A stretch of 64,000 bases of DNA from Rhizodiscina lignyota. Taxonomy: Eukaryota > Ascomycota > Dothideomycetes > Aulographales > Rhizodiscinaceae. Made by a program: the position numbers and the translations under genes. The stretch is from contig ML978144.1 in NCBI GenBank assembly GCA_010015805.1, positions 124,001 to 188,000 of the forward strand, written 5' to 3'. Shown here one piece after another: positions 23,133-34,548 of this stretch (position 1 is its first letter; every line of letters starts with the position of its first letter). The notes under the pieces are model-generated. The model was not told the DNA's origin, searched no databases, and worked only from the letters and a program-made list of their open reading frames with translations.

Positions 23133-24313
23133 ATGGCCAAGTCAGTCGAGATGGCAAAATCAGTCAAGGCGGCAAAGTCAACGAAAAAGACACATGAGCA
23201 CCGATCTGCGTACAAGCAGTCAACGCTCTCGGGCAGGATTACTCGTCCAAGCAAGAAGACCAAAGGGCACCAGAAGGAGAAGAAAGCCCGTCGGCTGCGC
23301 AACAACGTTTTGAGTAGCTACAGTAAGCCAAACTCCACCGCTCTTGATCGCAACCATGTTACGAGACATTCTCCATAGCTGTTCCTCAAGGACGCGGGTC
23401 GAACAAGACAGAGTTCCTTCCAAGAGATCGAGACTTCAGTATCGACAATCTGCCTGTGCAGTTCGCAAGCCTGCGACCAAAGAAGATGGAGGGCCATGAC
23501 ACTACAGACTTCCCTCACGGCGGCGCTTACGATATGAGCTCCCGTCCAGGCAAAGAACATGAGCCTCTAAGGCCACTTCCAATCCCGCGACGCATTTGGT
23601 CAGAAGTGCAGGGCGAGTGGTTGCTCCTGTACCAGCTTTACGGAGCAGAGATGGCGGATTTCCTGGATCGTTGGAATCCCGACCAGCCGTTGCCCACGCG
23701 CAACAGGCTGAATATGCTCATGCAGCGCGTTCGCGAGCGCATCCTCATCATGGCGCCGACGGAGAGGAAAGAAGAGGTGCCGAAGAAGGACCTCGACGTC
23801 ATCAAAGGGCTCTACTTCGTCGCCCCCCACGACTTCGACGAGCAGCTCCTGCGCTCCACGAGCTGGAATCTCAGCGGTCCGATGGCCGACCGGAAGATGC
23901 AGCGACGCCGCCCAGCCGAGCTGGGCATCCATGTCAGCAAGGACGAAGAGAACTACAACGGAGAGAGGGTCGAGGCTCCTCCGTTGGAAGAGCTGAGCGA
24001 GAACATGAAGAAGATTGTCGAGAAGGCCGGCTTCACCGTCCCTACGGTGGAGGGCTTCAAGCGCGGGGTGGTCTTCAACGCCCCTGGTCGGCAGATCTTC
24101 TTCTCGTCAGACTCTCAGCGGAAGCACCATAGCGGGTGCAGACCCGGCCTTGTCGACATGGAGGAGGCAGAAGGCGTGGAGGAGGACGACGACCGTTCGC
24201 AGACGGTGGAGATGGAAGTGGAGGAGAAGGAAGAGCTGGAGTACGTGGAGTACCACTCCACGTACAACGAGGCAGAAGGATACGTCTCGTGGAAGGAATG
24301 GTGGGAGGTGTGA
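23133..24313 (+). CDS. Unrecognised protein, VPQG subgroup of the seven-gene family
   Basis: Exons 23133..23322 and 23379..24313; the 56-nt intron is phase 1 and the protein has 374 residues. The N-terminal 60 residues are strongly basic (KKTKGHQKEKKARRLR), a likely nuclear localisation signal. Boxes in order: TVPQGRG (64-70), DNLPV (86-90), the core IPRRIWSEVQGEW (132-144) with ADFLDRWNP after it, QRVRER (179-184), STSWNLSGPMADRKM (223-237) and APPLEELSENMKKIVEKAG (263-281) before VPTVEGF. The C-terminus is acidic. It is closest to the 25.5-kb neighbour (same strand, 1.2 kb away) in boxes and intron position, which suggests tandem duplication. No known domain; function unknown. Confidence 0.85.
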
Positions 24314-25486
24314 ATGCCTCTGGAGAGGGTCGCTGTTGGTCTTGGGGGCGTTTGGGTTGGCGCAAATTGTCGCGCACAGGTCAGGTGACCGCGCTTTGTT
24401 CTACTTCAAACGGATTGATTGGATGCAGTATGGGGCAGCTAGTTCTTATTTTGACTTGGGAAATCAAAAGTTTATTGCTTTAACATTGCCCTTTGTGCTC
24501 TATGATAGTCGTTCCGAGGCTCTGAAGCTGAGAGGCGAAATTGATTTGGTCCTGGTCTATCCTACTCTAGGCCGGTTTGGGCTTAGCTCCGAGTTCTCTC
24601 CATTGCCGAGTGGCCCCCTATCCTTTGTATAATCTTCTTTTATTTCTAGAAAGATACAATGAAGTTTTGTTTTAATCTAGTGTCCTTCGTACAGTTTCAA
24701 TAACTCATTCGTTTGCTTGGATTATCACAGAATCATGCCGAAAATTAGAGAAGCCCAATCCAACCTCCAGCACTGAACCAGGGCTACGAAATTTGTTGCG
24801 GCCTTGACCCTTATTCCCTTAGTACAGCTAGTTTTCAACAGCTAGGAGCCATTCCAAATGTAGTTGACTCTGAGCAGACTGGACTTCAAATGCTACTGCT
24901 TCTAACCTCGAGAGGGATAAAAACGCTGTCAGCTTCCAGGATGTCGCCATAGCAATGATGTGACGTACAGTTACTCAGTTTGCTCGGTGATGGAGCCTTT
25001 CTTTTTCCTCAAGCATTAGTAGTAGGTTGATATGCGTGTAAATCATCTTGAACAGCATAGTGGCCTTGCAACATGTAGATTGAGAGATGATAGTTAATCC
25101 GCACAAGATATCGAATAGCCGTCCATTTTTCTACAAAGATGTACAAGCTGCAATGCTCGTATATACACACACACACGAATCATCACAGGGACAGGATCTC
25201 GTCCCAAATGTACTCGTGAAGTGTGATTCCAAGGAACACATGTAGACACCAGTGTGCTTGGGAAGACCTTCAAACTTCACATCTTCTCGGTGCACCTCAC
25301 AGAGCTGTATTGTCCGAAGGCTTTAGGGAGTTATTTTTCATCACAGCAATTCCTCCACAATCATAAACCCCCTTCTCTCCGATCTTGGCAAACTAGGTGT
25401 CCAGCCTCCTTTCAAATTGTGTCTCCACTGAATATCCTGTTGAGTCCAACAACAACATCGATCTTTCAGAGTCCGCGATTCCCAAC
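24314..25486. other. Spacer between two tandem family members
   Basis: No gene seen. A short CA run lies near 25165. The last 230 bases lead into the next gene. Confidence 0.45.
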
Positions 25487-27482
25487 ATGGCGACTACCGA
25501 TACGGCGCCATTCGATCCTAGCCCACTGTCTTCCACACTTGCGGCACCATTTCAGGTCGGTTCGACGAAGGGGCCCACGGCTGTTGTGCCGAGTGGCATG
25601 GATTCGCAGGCTTCGCCGGACGAATATGGTAAGTGGTATGCTGTTAAAACGATCCTGCAATAAAGTAGCTAAGTGTGATATAGTGGTGCCCCAAGGGACC
25701 GGAGAAGACCATACCTCATTCATGGCCAAGTATCAAGACTTCAGCGACGATAATCTTCCGCCCGAGTTGGCATGGATCATCGAGAGCCGCCCTGAAAACC
25801 ATCCTCACCGATTCACACCTCTGAAAGCTTTTACCCCGATGGGCACTCCGATTGGTACACATGCGTCAACGACAGAAGGCGTCCCTTCGAAGAGGCTTCC
25901 AATTCCAGAGCGCATCTATTCCAAAGCCTCCGAAGCATGGATCATTCTCTTCATGACCCAGGGAGCTGATCTGAAGGATATTATGGCCAGGTGGCATCCT
26001 AGCATCCCCAAAGCGCGTGTGGGGACCTTGAGCCAGCAGTTACAGCGCTGGCGGATAAAGGCCCTGATTCTGGCCAACAACTCGCGACCCGATTCGAAGC
26101 AGTCGAGAGACATCATCCGAAAACTCCATCAAATCGATCCTGATAATTTCGATGAACTTCTGTTACGAGGTGTTAGCTGGAAGCTGAGTGGGTCCATGGA
26201 GCAACGAAAGATGACGCAGAGGACATCCGCAGAACTAGACCACCCGCCGTCAAGTGTGCCGAACTATCGCGGAAAAGCGTATGATGCTCCGCCGCTCGCA
26301 GAGGTGTCGGGAAAACTTAGGAAAGTTGTTAAGGCAGCTGGTTTCAATATTCCCACAGTTGTCGGATTCTTAGACGGACAAAAGGTGAACCCGAGAGTCG
26401 TGTCCCAGGGCAACCTGAGCCCTTCAACTCCACAGAGTGGCGTTCTGCAAACAAGCGTTGTAAGCGCTGCGGTAAACATCAACAAATTCAAGGCGCTGAC
26501 GCATTTTCAGGCAAAATCCACGCTACCGAACCAATCATCATCCCCAATATCTGCGCAGGAGGTCGAAAATTTCCTGGGTTCGCCTCAAGCAATTGCAGAC
26601 GACAGCCCACATTCGAATGGCAGCTTTGCGCTACCACACGTCCAGGAGGAGGATTTGGAAAAGATTAGCGCGACCTTGGTGAGTGCTCTAGCCAACGCGA
26701 ACTCTGAACCTAGGAGCTATGGCCATTATAGTCAACAACACCCCCCGTCGACCAATGAAAATGCTCCTCTGTTCGCGAGCCAGGATGGAAATGAAACTTA
26801 CGATAGCCTTCCTCTCCCTGGAGCACATATTTTTGCTCATTTAAACCCCACACCTGCTATTGTAGTCGAACAAGCGTCACCGGAACCTCCTCAAAACAAT
26901 ACACTGAGCCCACCGCTCTGGGGTGGAGTGATGCCTGGACGAGAAGTCCCTCGACCAGTTGGTAAGCGAATGGCAGAGGAAATGGAGGGCGCGACGCATG
27001 CGCTTGGAAGCTATTCCAAGTATCAGAAGGTAGTAGCCACAAGCATCAGGGCTCACGGAATGTTATTGACAATCAGGCAGGGGGTCGATTCAAACCGCCA
27101 CAGAGCTGCGCACATTCCAGAGATAGAAGAGCCGGCACAAGCGGACTTGGAGTCGATGATAATGAACTTCCACAACCGACCTCGACTTGTGCCGAAATCA
27201 CGCATCGTCGCAGTACCCCAAGACGCCTCATCACCTGTTTCAGACGCACCGCAACATAGCGATGTCGACGCGATGAGTCTCCCAGTTATGCCTCCATTAC
27301 CAACCGAAGATGACGAACTACTACCGATCAACCCGGAGCTTGCGCCACAAGAGTTGGAATGGGAATACATGCGTGAGGGTATCGATATTCGTTCAGAAGA
27401 CATAATTGGTTTTAGCTTTGATAACTGTCCGGGGGATGATTGTGAGGATGTCAGAGAAGAGATTGATGACTCTTCAGACTGA
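25487..27482 (+). CDS. Unrecognised protein, VPQG subgroup of the seven-gene family
   Basis: Exons 25487..25628 and 25684..27482; the 55-nt intron is phase 1, 646 residues. A longer unspliced upstream frame was rejected because the spliced start restores the family pattern. Boxes in order: VVPQGTG (48-54), DNLPPELA (70-77), the core IPERIYSKASEAW (121-133) with KDIMARWHP after it, QRWRIK (168-173), GVSWKLSGSMEQRKM (210-224) and APPLAEVSGKLRKVVKAAG (249-267) before IPTVVGF. The remaining 370 residues are mostly disordered-looking, rich in Pro, Ser and Asn, with an acidic end. It resembles the 23.1-kb protein most. Function unknown. Confidence 0.84.
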
Positions 27483-28650
27483 AGAAAGGTGGATTATGGG
27501 ACATGGAGATCCACGCTAGAGAAAGCAATTGCGACTTTGATTTAGTTCGAAGGGCTCGCGGAGGACAGTCGGGAGGACAGTGGAGAGGACAGTTCCGAGG
27601 ATCAAAATGGAGTAAAGCAGTGATAAGGCTGAAATCGTTTCAATGATGTATTTGGTAGAGGTCGCTGGATGGTTCCATAGGACATTGCGATGCAGTTGCC
27701 ATTCCAAAGCTTGTACGCTAATTTTATGACGGGACTGTTTCTTTTCTCCTTAGCTCGCATCAAGGCGAGTGCGTCAAAGCAAATCAGATGTGAAAACAAA
27801 ATGATTGGCCTCTTCGGATTTTCGTCGCTTCGTGTATTTAGAACGGCCAACCAAATCGGCGACCCATCCGTGAGGTATTGCCTCACTTTGAACCACCTGG
27901 TATTTGGGCTACAATGAACACAACTGTTGCAGTGGAAACAATGCGGAAGATTCCGACGTTGAGCAATCTGCTGCCGTTTGTTGAGGCTTTTGGGAAATTA
28001 GGCAGTCGTTTCAAGAGTTTATCCAGCCCTCTCTGATACCCCGAGATGTGAATTCGAACGACAGGAGCTTTGCAGCGAAGTAGGAGACCTCACTGTTCGA
28101 CAGCCTTCTAACTGAGACTAAATTCTTTGGGAACGGCCTTTTTGCTGATATTGTCATCCAACCAGTGCCCATGGTAGCTTGATGTAATCGTAGACACCTA
28201 TCATATTCCGACTTTGAGGGGCACAATAGCATCCATTAGTGACATCAATAGGCTTAGCCAGAGCAGGGGTGTCCCTCAAAGTAGATAGAGACTCGGCTAG
28301 TCATGTGGCAGGGCGTTGAATAGGTGTTCGGATGTGAAACCTACATTGATGGGAGTCCGAGCTTGTGTATTGTCCCTTTTGTGCTATTGAAGGCCATTCT
28401 CCAGCCACCACCAATCTGCAAACCATCAGCTCCAACAAATTCGATAAATCTTCCGCACAAATCTTGCAGTGCCTGGATCAGAAAACATTTTGTCGTACTG
28501 GAAATTCCTTCCTTCACGTCCTAGAAACATTCCCAAGCACTCGATCACACTCGACACAGCAACTTTCCAACACCCGCGGTGCTGGTCACCATTATCAGAC
28601 AGAAATCACCAAAGCAACACCTCTTTCTTCTTCCCAAGCCGACAGAAGCA
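27483..28650. other. Spacer
   Basis: No gene supported. At about 27560-27595 a short word (ggaggacagt and variants) is repeated three times. The final 300 bases are the leader of the next gene. Confidence 0.4.
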
Positions 28651-30617
28651 ATGTCGACTGCAACCATGCCAGGAAGCTCCCAGCGTAACACTCTTTCTTG
28701 GATCACATCGTAGGTCTCCCCTTCCTCATCTCCACGAGACACAGGCAATCCACGCCATCGTTATCAGTCAATAGAGTGCAAGCGCTGATATGTTTCCAGC
28801 TATGGCGAAATAATCACACCCCCCGCAGCGTCGACATACAGCGAGCGAGCTGTCAATGCTACCGGAAATTATCGTTGCCAACCCATACGTATCGGCCAAG
28901 AGCATGCTGACTTTGGATATTTGAAATGGCGCACCCACGGTCCAGATGGTGATGATGCGCGTGCGGCCCTTCTTGGTATCAGTACGCCCGAAGACTTAAT
29001 CCGTGCCTTTGTGATGAACCCAAGCCGACAAGATCTCGATAATATCTTCATGGACTGGGTCCCCGGTCGCCTCGAAGGCTCTCGACAGACAGACGAAGGC
29101 CGCGTACCGTTGAATGCACGATCCCATATCACATACATGGAGGCTCGGAGGGAAAGACTTGGACTGCAGCCTCTCGACTTGGCCCAGCAGCCGTTCACTT
29201 GGGCAGGTTCAGATCGAGATTGGTATATGCGACCAGGTGCCGATGCAAGTGTCTTGCATGCTAAGCGGACTCGTGATGACAATGGCTCCACAACCGTCCA
29301 AGACATCGAGTCAAGGCCAGAATGGAATGGCCGGACCCTCTTCAAAGGAAAACAAGGCGGCCCAAAAATGAAGAGACAGATTGGCCTGAAAGTCCAAGGT
29401 GGATCTCATCAGCCATCAGTGGACTATCTTCAGCTCTCACAGCGAACTGTCATACCAGGTGGACCGTTTGCGTATAGTAAGTCTTGAAAGTCGATTAGTT
29501 CTAATAGAAGCTGATGGTGGCAGTCGATCCTCCGCGACAAGGATACCTTGAAGGTTCGGACGGCGAGCCTCAACCAGACAACGAAAACGTTACGTCGTTC
29601 CATCCCGGTCTGGCCAATATGAGCTGGAGGAACCTGCCAGAGATCATGTACCGATGGCAGCCAACCGACAGAGACACACACCCAGAAGGATCAGAGCCAC
29701 CGCAGATGGAGGACGCAGACGGCCGGCCTATGTTCGATCTAGCGGATCCTAACCATCCAGTGCCCATATTGGATTATCCTTTCCTGCCACATCGTATCTC
29801 GACCGCTGTCACTGGCGAGTGGCTCGAAGTACTTTTCAGACTGAGTGGCGCGCGTATGCCATACAACCAAATACTGGCTCGAATGCCCACACATGTCGTA
29901 CGCCCGACACCCAATTCCATGCAGATGGCGCGGAGCCGAGTAAGAGAGGGAGAGCTGTATCAGTCGACCTGGTGGGCTGACAGACAAAAGTCGGCGAAAC
30001 TCATGGCGGATATTCTTCAAGCAGCCTCAGGTGGGGATCCAGGCATCGCTGATCGGATAGTCAAGACAAATTCGACTCGTGGGATAACTCCGGGACTCAT
30101 TGATCCGGCAAGGCCGAGAGGAGCGGATAACTGGAAACCTTTCACCGGTGAATTCTTGGCCCGGCAAGATGCAAAGAAAGTCTCGCAGTTGAAGAAACCG
30201 TATGAGCGTATCACCAGAGCCGAAACCGCAGAGGGCGGGCGACGAAAGACAAGAGGGCAAACTCGAGCTGCGCTTGAGCTCGTGAATGAAGATAAAGGCG
30301 CTTGGCAAGGCGCGACGAAGAAGCGCAAGCGAGACGAGCCACACAGCGAAAGAAACGCTGCCCACATCGGTGAGGCGAGCACGTCGGGAAGCCCAGAAGG
30401 TGGCAAGGGGAGTGAAGAGCAGAACGGAGACGGCGGCATGAAGGATTGGGGCGTCAAACGCCGTAAATTGAAGATGATCCGGAAACCGTGGCTGGCTCCG
30501 CTCGTGGACGAGTCCGACTCGGACAACGGCGACTTCGATACCCTCGAAGGGATCGCAAAGGTCCGTAGGTCGGGCCTGTACGGTAGTCGGCGAAGATACC
30601 GCTCCTATCGATCGTAG
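28651..30617 (+). CDS. Unrecognised protein, VPQG subgroup of the seven-gene family, with extra N-terminal region
   Basis: Exons 28651..28709, 28800..29476 and 29524..30617 give 609 residues starting MSTATMPGSSQRN. The first intron (GTAGGT donor) joins in phase 2 and the second in phase 1. The N-terminal 225 residues are not shared with most members, although YMEARRERLGLQPL resembles a stretch in the 14.3-kb protein. After the second intron come the family boxes: IDPPRQG (227-233), ENVTSF (247-252), RNLPEIM (262-268), the core LPHRISTAVTGEW (314-326) with LFRLSG and ILARMP after it, and RSRVRE (363-368). The C-terminal third carries basic clusters (KKRKRDE, KRRKLK). A partial inverted copy of its 3' end lies just downstream. 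Confidence 0.8.
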
Positions 30618-30914
30618 AGCAGACGTCTATGCCAACGAGCGACCAAGACCAGGGCCTCCTCCTCCGTCATCATCTTTCGATGATGATATGGGGGAGCGAG
30701 GCCTGATGGTGCTCAATGGATCTGCGAGTTGAAGAGGTTCGTCAACGGACCTCGTTGCCCAAGTTGGCCGCTCGTTGGCGTAGAAAGTCTGCTCCACGGT
30801 CGAGAAGAGCGTGGTCTTCGCCCTCCGATTTACGGATCTTTGTGACCACGTCGAGTTCGGGCTCGTCAACAAGCGCAGCCAACCATGGATTTCCCATCAT
30901 CCTTCAATTTACGG
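30461..30914. repeat. Imperfect inverted repeat containing a partial reverse copy of the upstream gene's 3' end
   Basis: The left arm starts with CCGTAAATTGAAG inside the last exon (30461). The right arm read in reverse from 30914 starts ACCGTAAATTGAAGG. It then parallels the gene's end: NPWLAALVDEPE against KPWLAPLVDESD, then KIRKS against KVRRS. The arms also match beyond the stop codon (GAGCAGAC...CCAACGAGCG in both) and meet near 30690. The reverse copy is frameshifted and encodes no full protein. Confidence 0.7.
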
Positions 30915-32573
30915 TGTTTGTTTTCTTTTCTTTTTCTTTTCTTGCTTCTCGAGATAGACGGACGGTCGACGGACGTCGACGGATAAGAAATTCGGAGGAT
31001 TTTCGGCCTTGGCATGGGCCGCCCATTTCCGCCCTCAGGCGGTGTCATTTGGAGTTTGGAGTTTTTCTGGACTGTTTCTGTGCTTTGTTTACTTGTTTTT
31101 CTCGCCTTTTGCTTTGCGCGCCATACCGTAGAAATCGCAATAGACAGCGGGACTGTCTTCAAGCTTCTGCTCTTCCAATCATGGCGACGACAACAGTATT
31201 CCTCCAAACCGACCATCTTTGTCACCAAAGATGCCTTGACTCTAATTTGGATTGTGACCATGGTTGTCTCAAAGAGCTGTTGTTGTTAAACAGCCAATCC
31301 TGTCCAGCTCATGGCTATCCCTCTTTCCATGTCGTTGTCCTGTTCTCTCAGAGCTGTTTATCTTAGTATTCTTTAAAAAGCCAGTTACTCAGATGCGTAT
31401 TTGTCGAGTACAATATACTTCAAGCAGCAAGCAGAACTGGACTTGGGCCTTACGGCAACAGTAAGCTCTCGGGATCGGTTCCGACATCTTATGTCGAATG
31501 ATAGATGGATCCTGCGGTAATCAGTGTGCATGAAAACCTGCTGATGGATTGGGTTCAGCCTTCGGTAACTGGTTGGGAAGTAGCAGAAGATGTCGCTCAT
31601 CAGTTGCCCAAACTGATGTGTTCATAAGGAAGGATTGAATTTGATGCATTAAAAATTCTCTGTGTGTTTCCTCCGCTCCTTGTTTCCCACCACCACTGGT
31701 AGCCTGACTCGTGTCGGCTCAAACTATCCGGACGTAGCTCAAGTATGACAGTGGGTAGTCTCGGGTTCCCGATGGGCGTGGCAAGCACGGAGCACAAATA
31801 ATTTCTACTCGCTAATACAATTGAGTACATCAATGAAAGTACAATTTCATATTTATTAACCAGTATCTAATGAAATTGTAGAGTTTCGAGGAAAATGATA
31901 TATCGTGATTGAAGATACTACCGTGACCATGGGCGGCAACGTAGCTAATCAGCATCTGTAGTTACAGCACTTATTTGTATTTTTCACGCGTGGTACCACT
32001 TACAACTCTCTACGAACACGTGGGCCACATTACACACACACCACTGCAGGCGTGATACTCATGGTGACAGAAGCCTCACTTTCGCAGGGCGTTGACGGGT
32101 CAGGAGTGGTCCACCACTATGGGAAGCCGCCGATATTCGGCCCAGCTGGTTACGGTGCAGTCCCAAAGGCTATGGCGGACGCGTATTCCATCTACGGATC
32201 TATACGCAAGTCGACACAACTCAGTCGCGAAAATCAGGTATTCGTGAATTTGATTCCAGATGCATACAAAGACGGCCACCGAGTGTACGGAGGATTGCTA
32301 CTATTTCCTCGTATCTAGAGACTAGTAGCGTTCGCAATGGTAGCCTCACTCTCGAGGCTGGCTGAATTGGTAGTCGCCGGGTAAGCTTAAATGGTAAAGA
32401 GGAAGTAGCTTATACATTTCAAGGTAATTGAGACTATTCTAGAAAGCTTAGTCATGCATTCATTAAAGTATATATAACCAGCGCATACGGTTGAGAAACT
32501 CGTACGCTTCGTTGGCGGCACCGTGGCTATTCAGCGTTTTGCAAGTTGCGCCCAACATTTCGTCACGCTCTGC
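30915..32573. other. Spacer at the boundary between accessory and conserved halves
   Basis: A minus-strand frame leading into the inverted copy (RSKKRKRKENKHRKLK near 30900-30960) may be more of the same dead paralogue. A short plus-strand frame at 32052-32318 has no recognisable content. Nothing else is supported. Confidence 0.4.
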
Positions 32574-34030
32574 TCATCCAGTAACCATGGGCCCAAGTTG
32601 CCGTAGTACACGCTTCGGGCGCTGGACAAACGTCAGTATCGAAGGGAAGAGTAAGAGCGCGGTGCAACGAGAGAAGCAGAATAACCTACCTGCTTAGTAT
32701 CCACTACCAGCACACCTTCCTCTGCCTTTCCCAGCTGTCCGAAGACTCTAATATCACCTTGCCGCACTCGCACTACTGTGCTGCTTCCTGCATAGCGCGC
32801 ATTGTCCTCAACTCCGCATCGATTGGCGAAGATCATAGTCACCTCCTCCATCCCTCGATTAACGGGCCAGAAGCGGTCCATCCAGTATGCGAAAGTGTTC
32901 ATGTCTGGCTTGTTAGGATCCAGGGCGAGCTCATCTGGTGATAGGTTAGTGAGCCATGCCATACTGAGGACGATGGTTGGCGCTTTTGCGGAAAGAGCGG
33001 CGGTGGCAAATTCGTATTTTGTGTAGTCGATGAACTTGTACGGGTTTATGTCCATGCATATGCCATGATGAATTTGTCCCAGTGGTGTGCCCAGGTCTAC
33101 TGAGCGGAAAGGATTCTCCTTTATGAGACACTTCTCTGCTATGAGAGTTTTGAAATCACGTCCAAGAGAGCCACTAATAGCCTCAGATGCGTTGGAAGGC
33201 GACTTATCTAGAGGGGTCACAGTGTCTCCATTCGACGGTGGACAAATCTCTGTCTCTGGATCGACCAGTGCTGTCATTGCTGCGAGTTCGGAACGCTCCT
33301 GTGCCTCGGCAGCAACCGCAAGATAGACAGGCGTTGTAACTGATGGTAAACTGATCGGGATGCCGGGACCTTCGTCTGCCCAGGATTCGTCGGTGTAATA
33401 GAGGAAGCACTTGCGGTAGTGATATATTACTTCGCCCTGCGGGTTCACTGTGACTGTTGAATTGTACCGTTTCGGTACCGGGAGATGTGATCGTGCAAAC
33501 GAATTGTGTAGCAGCGTCGAATGCCTGGCTGCTAGTAGTTTGAATTTCTCATAATCAATGCGTGGTTCGGGAAGCGCCGATAAGACATCCTTAAGCTCTT
33601 GAAGTTGCACGTCGGTGAGACATGATATGTCTACATCGCGCAGAATATTCTCCATGATCGGGGCATGGCAGAGATCACCAAGTTTCTCGGAGGCGCGAAG
33701 CGTCATTTCGTGCGCATAGACAACGGTTTCCGGATAGCCAACAGTAACGTGACAATTGTATCTATTTGCTGTTCTAATTGCCCATTTGGTCGAAGGCCCA
33801 CTGGCGGTAGGTTCCAGGAACGGTTGGATATGCTGGAGACTGGGGAAATTGTAGCCCGAGAATGCCATCTCGGGGAGGATAAGCCAGTCTATCCCTCCAC
33901 CGCGGAACTCTCCAGAACCCTCCAGCAATTCCTCCGCTCTTCTCATGTTCTCTTTGACCTCGCCCAGAGAAGGATTAAACTGAAGGCAGGCGACCTTCCC
34001 GCCCTCACGCAGTCCACTTCCGAACTCCAT
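32574..34030 (-). CDS. NTA1: Protein N-terminal asparagine amidohydrolase (nitrilase superfamily)
   Basis: Exons 34030..32690 and 32621..32574, 462 residues. The 68-nt 3' intron has a GTAGGT donor, a TACTGACG branch site and a CAG acceptor; reading through it would give a spurious tail. The nitrilase triad is visible: Glu54 in LPEMAF, Lys in YHYRKCFLYYTDE, and Cys in GICMDINPY. C-terminal motifs MAWLTN and FANRCG are usual for the family. NTA1 removes the amide of N-terminal Asn and Gln, feeding proteins to the Arg/N-degron pathway. Unusual: about 70 extra residues lie between VGYPETV and the Lys motif (including DVDISCLTDVQLQELKD), where I expect a short loop. That segment is open without stops, so it is either a real insertion or a retained intron of about 200 nt. 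It is divergent from COQ8. Confidence 0.85.
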
Positions 34031-34548
34031 GTCGTATCATAAGAGCCGGGTGGGGGAGCAGCTTTTTCAAGGAAACAAGGCAAAAGTGTGAGAAAATTCT
34101 TGATGAACGGGCACCCCGATACACCTCGACACTAAGTACGAACTCAGAGATTTGGCAAGAGGAGCAGCATCGCTTTAGAGATTGTACGCGAACCCACAGC
34201 AACTAGGATGCGCTGCGTTACACTGCAGCCTGAATAGTACGAAGGAGGAAGGTGAGATACCTTATGTGAAAGCGTGAGTGGAAGCAGCTTTTCATTACGA
34301 AAATAGTGACATGTCCGCTAAGGAGTGATGAAGTTGACACGCAGTGGGTGTCAAAGTCCAGACTCTTGGCGTTGCATTTGGAGGGAAGGGTGCTCCGAAC
34401 CAAATGCAAATGCACCCACCATCGTATTGCATTGCGAGCCTGTCCGAAATCCTAGAAATCATAGAAATCCTCGGCCAGCAGCTACACAACGCCGCAGTTG
34501 GTCCAATGGCGAGCTATATGGATCGGTAGCAGTTCCAGAACCGCCTCA
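34031..34548. promoter_or_regulatory. Shared upstream region of NTA1 and COQ8
   Basis: 518 bp between two divergent starts, with no gene of its own. It should contain both promoters; no specific site is recognised. Confidence 0.5.

Noticed and set aside
32633-32689. Apparent C-terminal tail of the amidase reading VGYSASLVAP
   Set aside because: The stretch starts with a GTAGGT donor and contains TACTGACG and a CAG acceptor, so it is intron.
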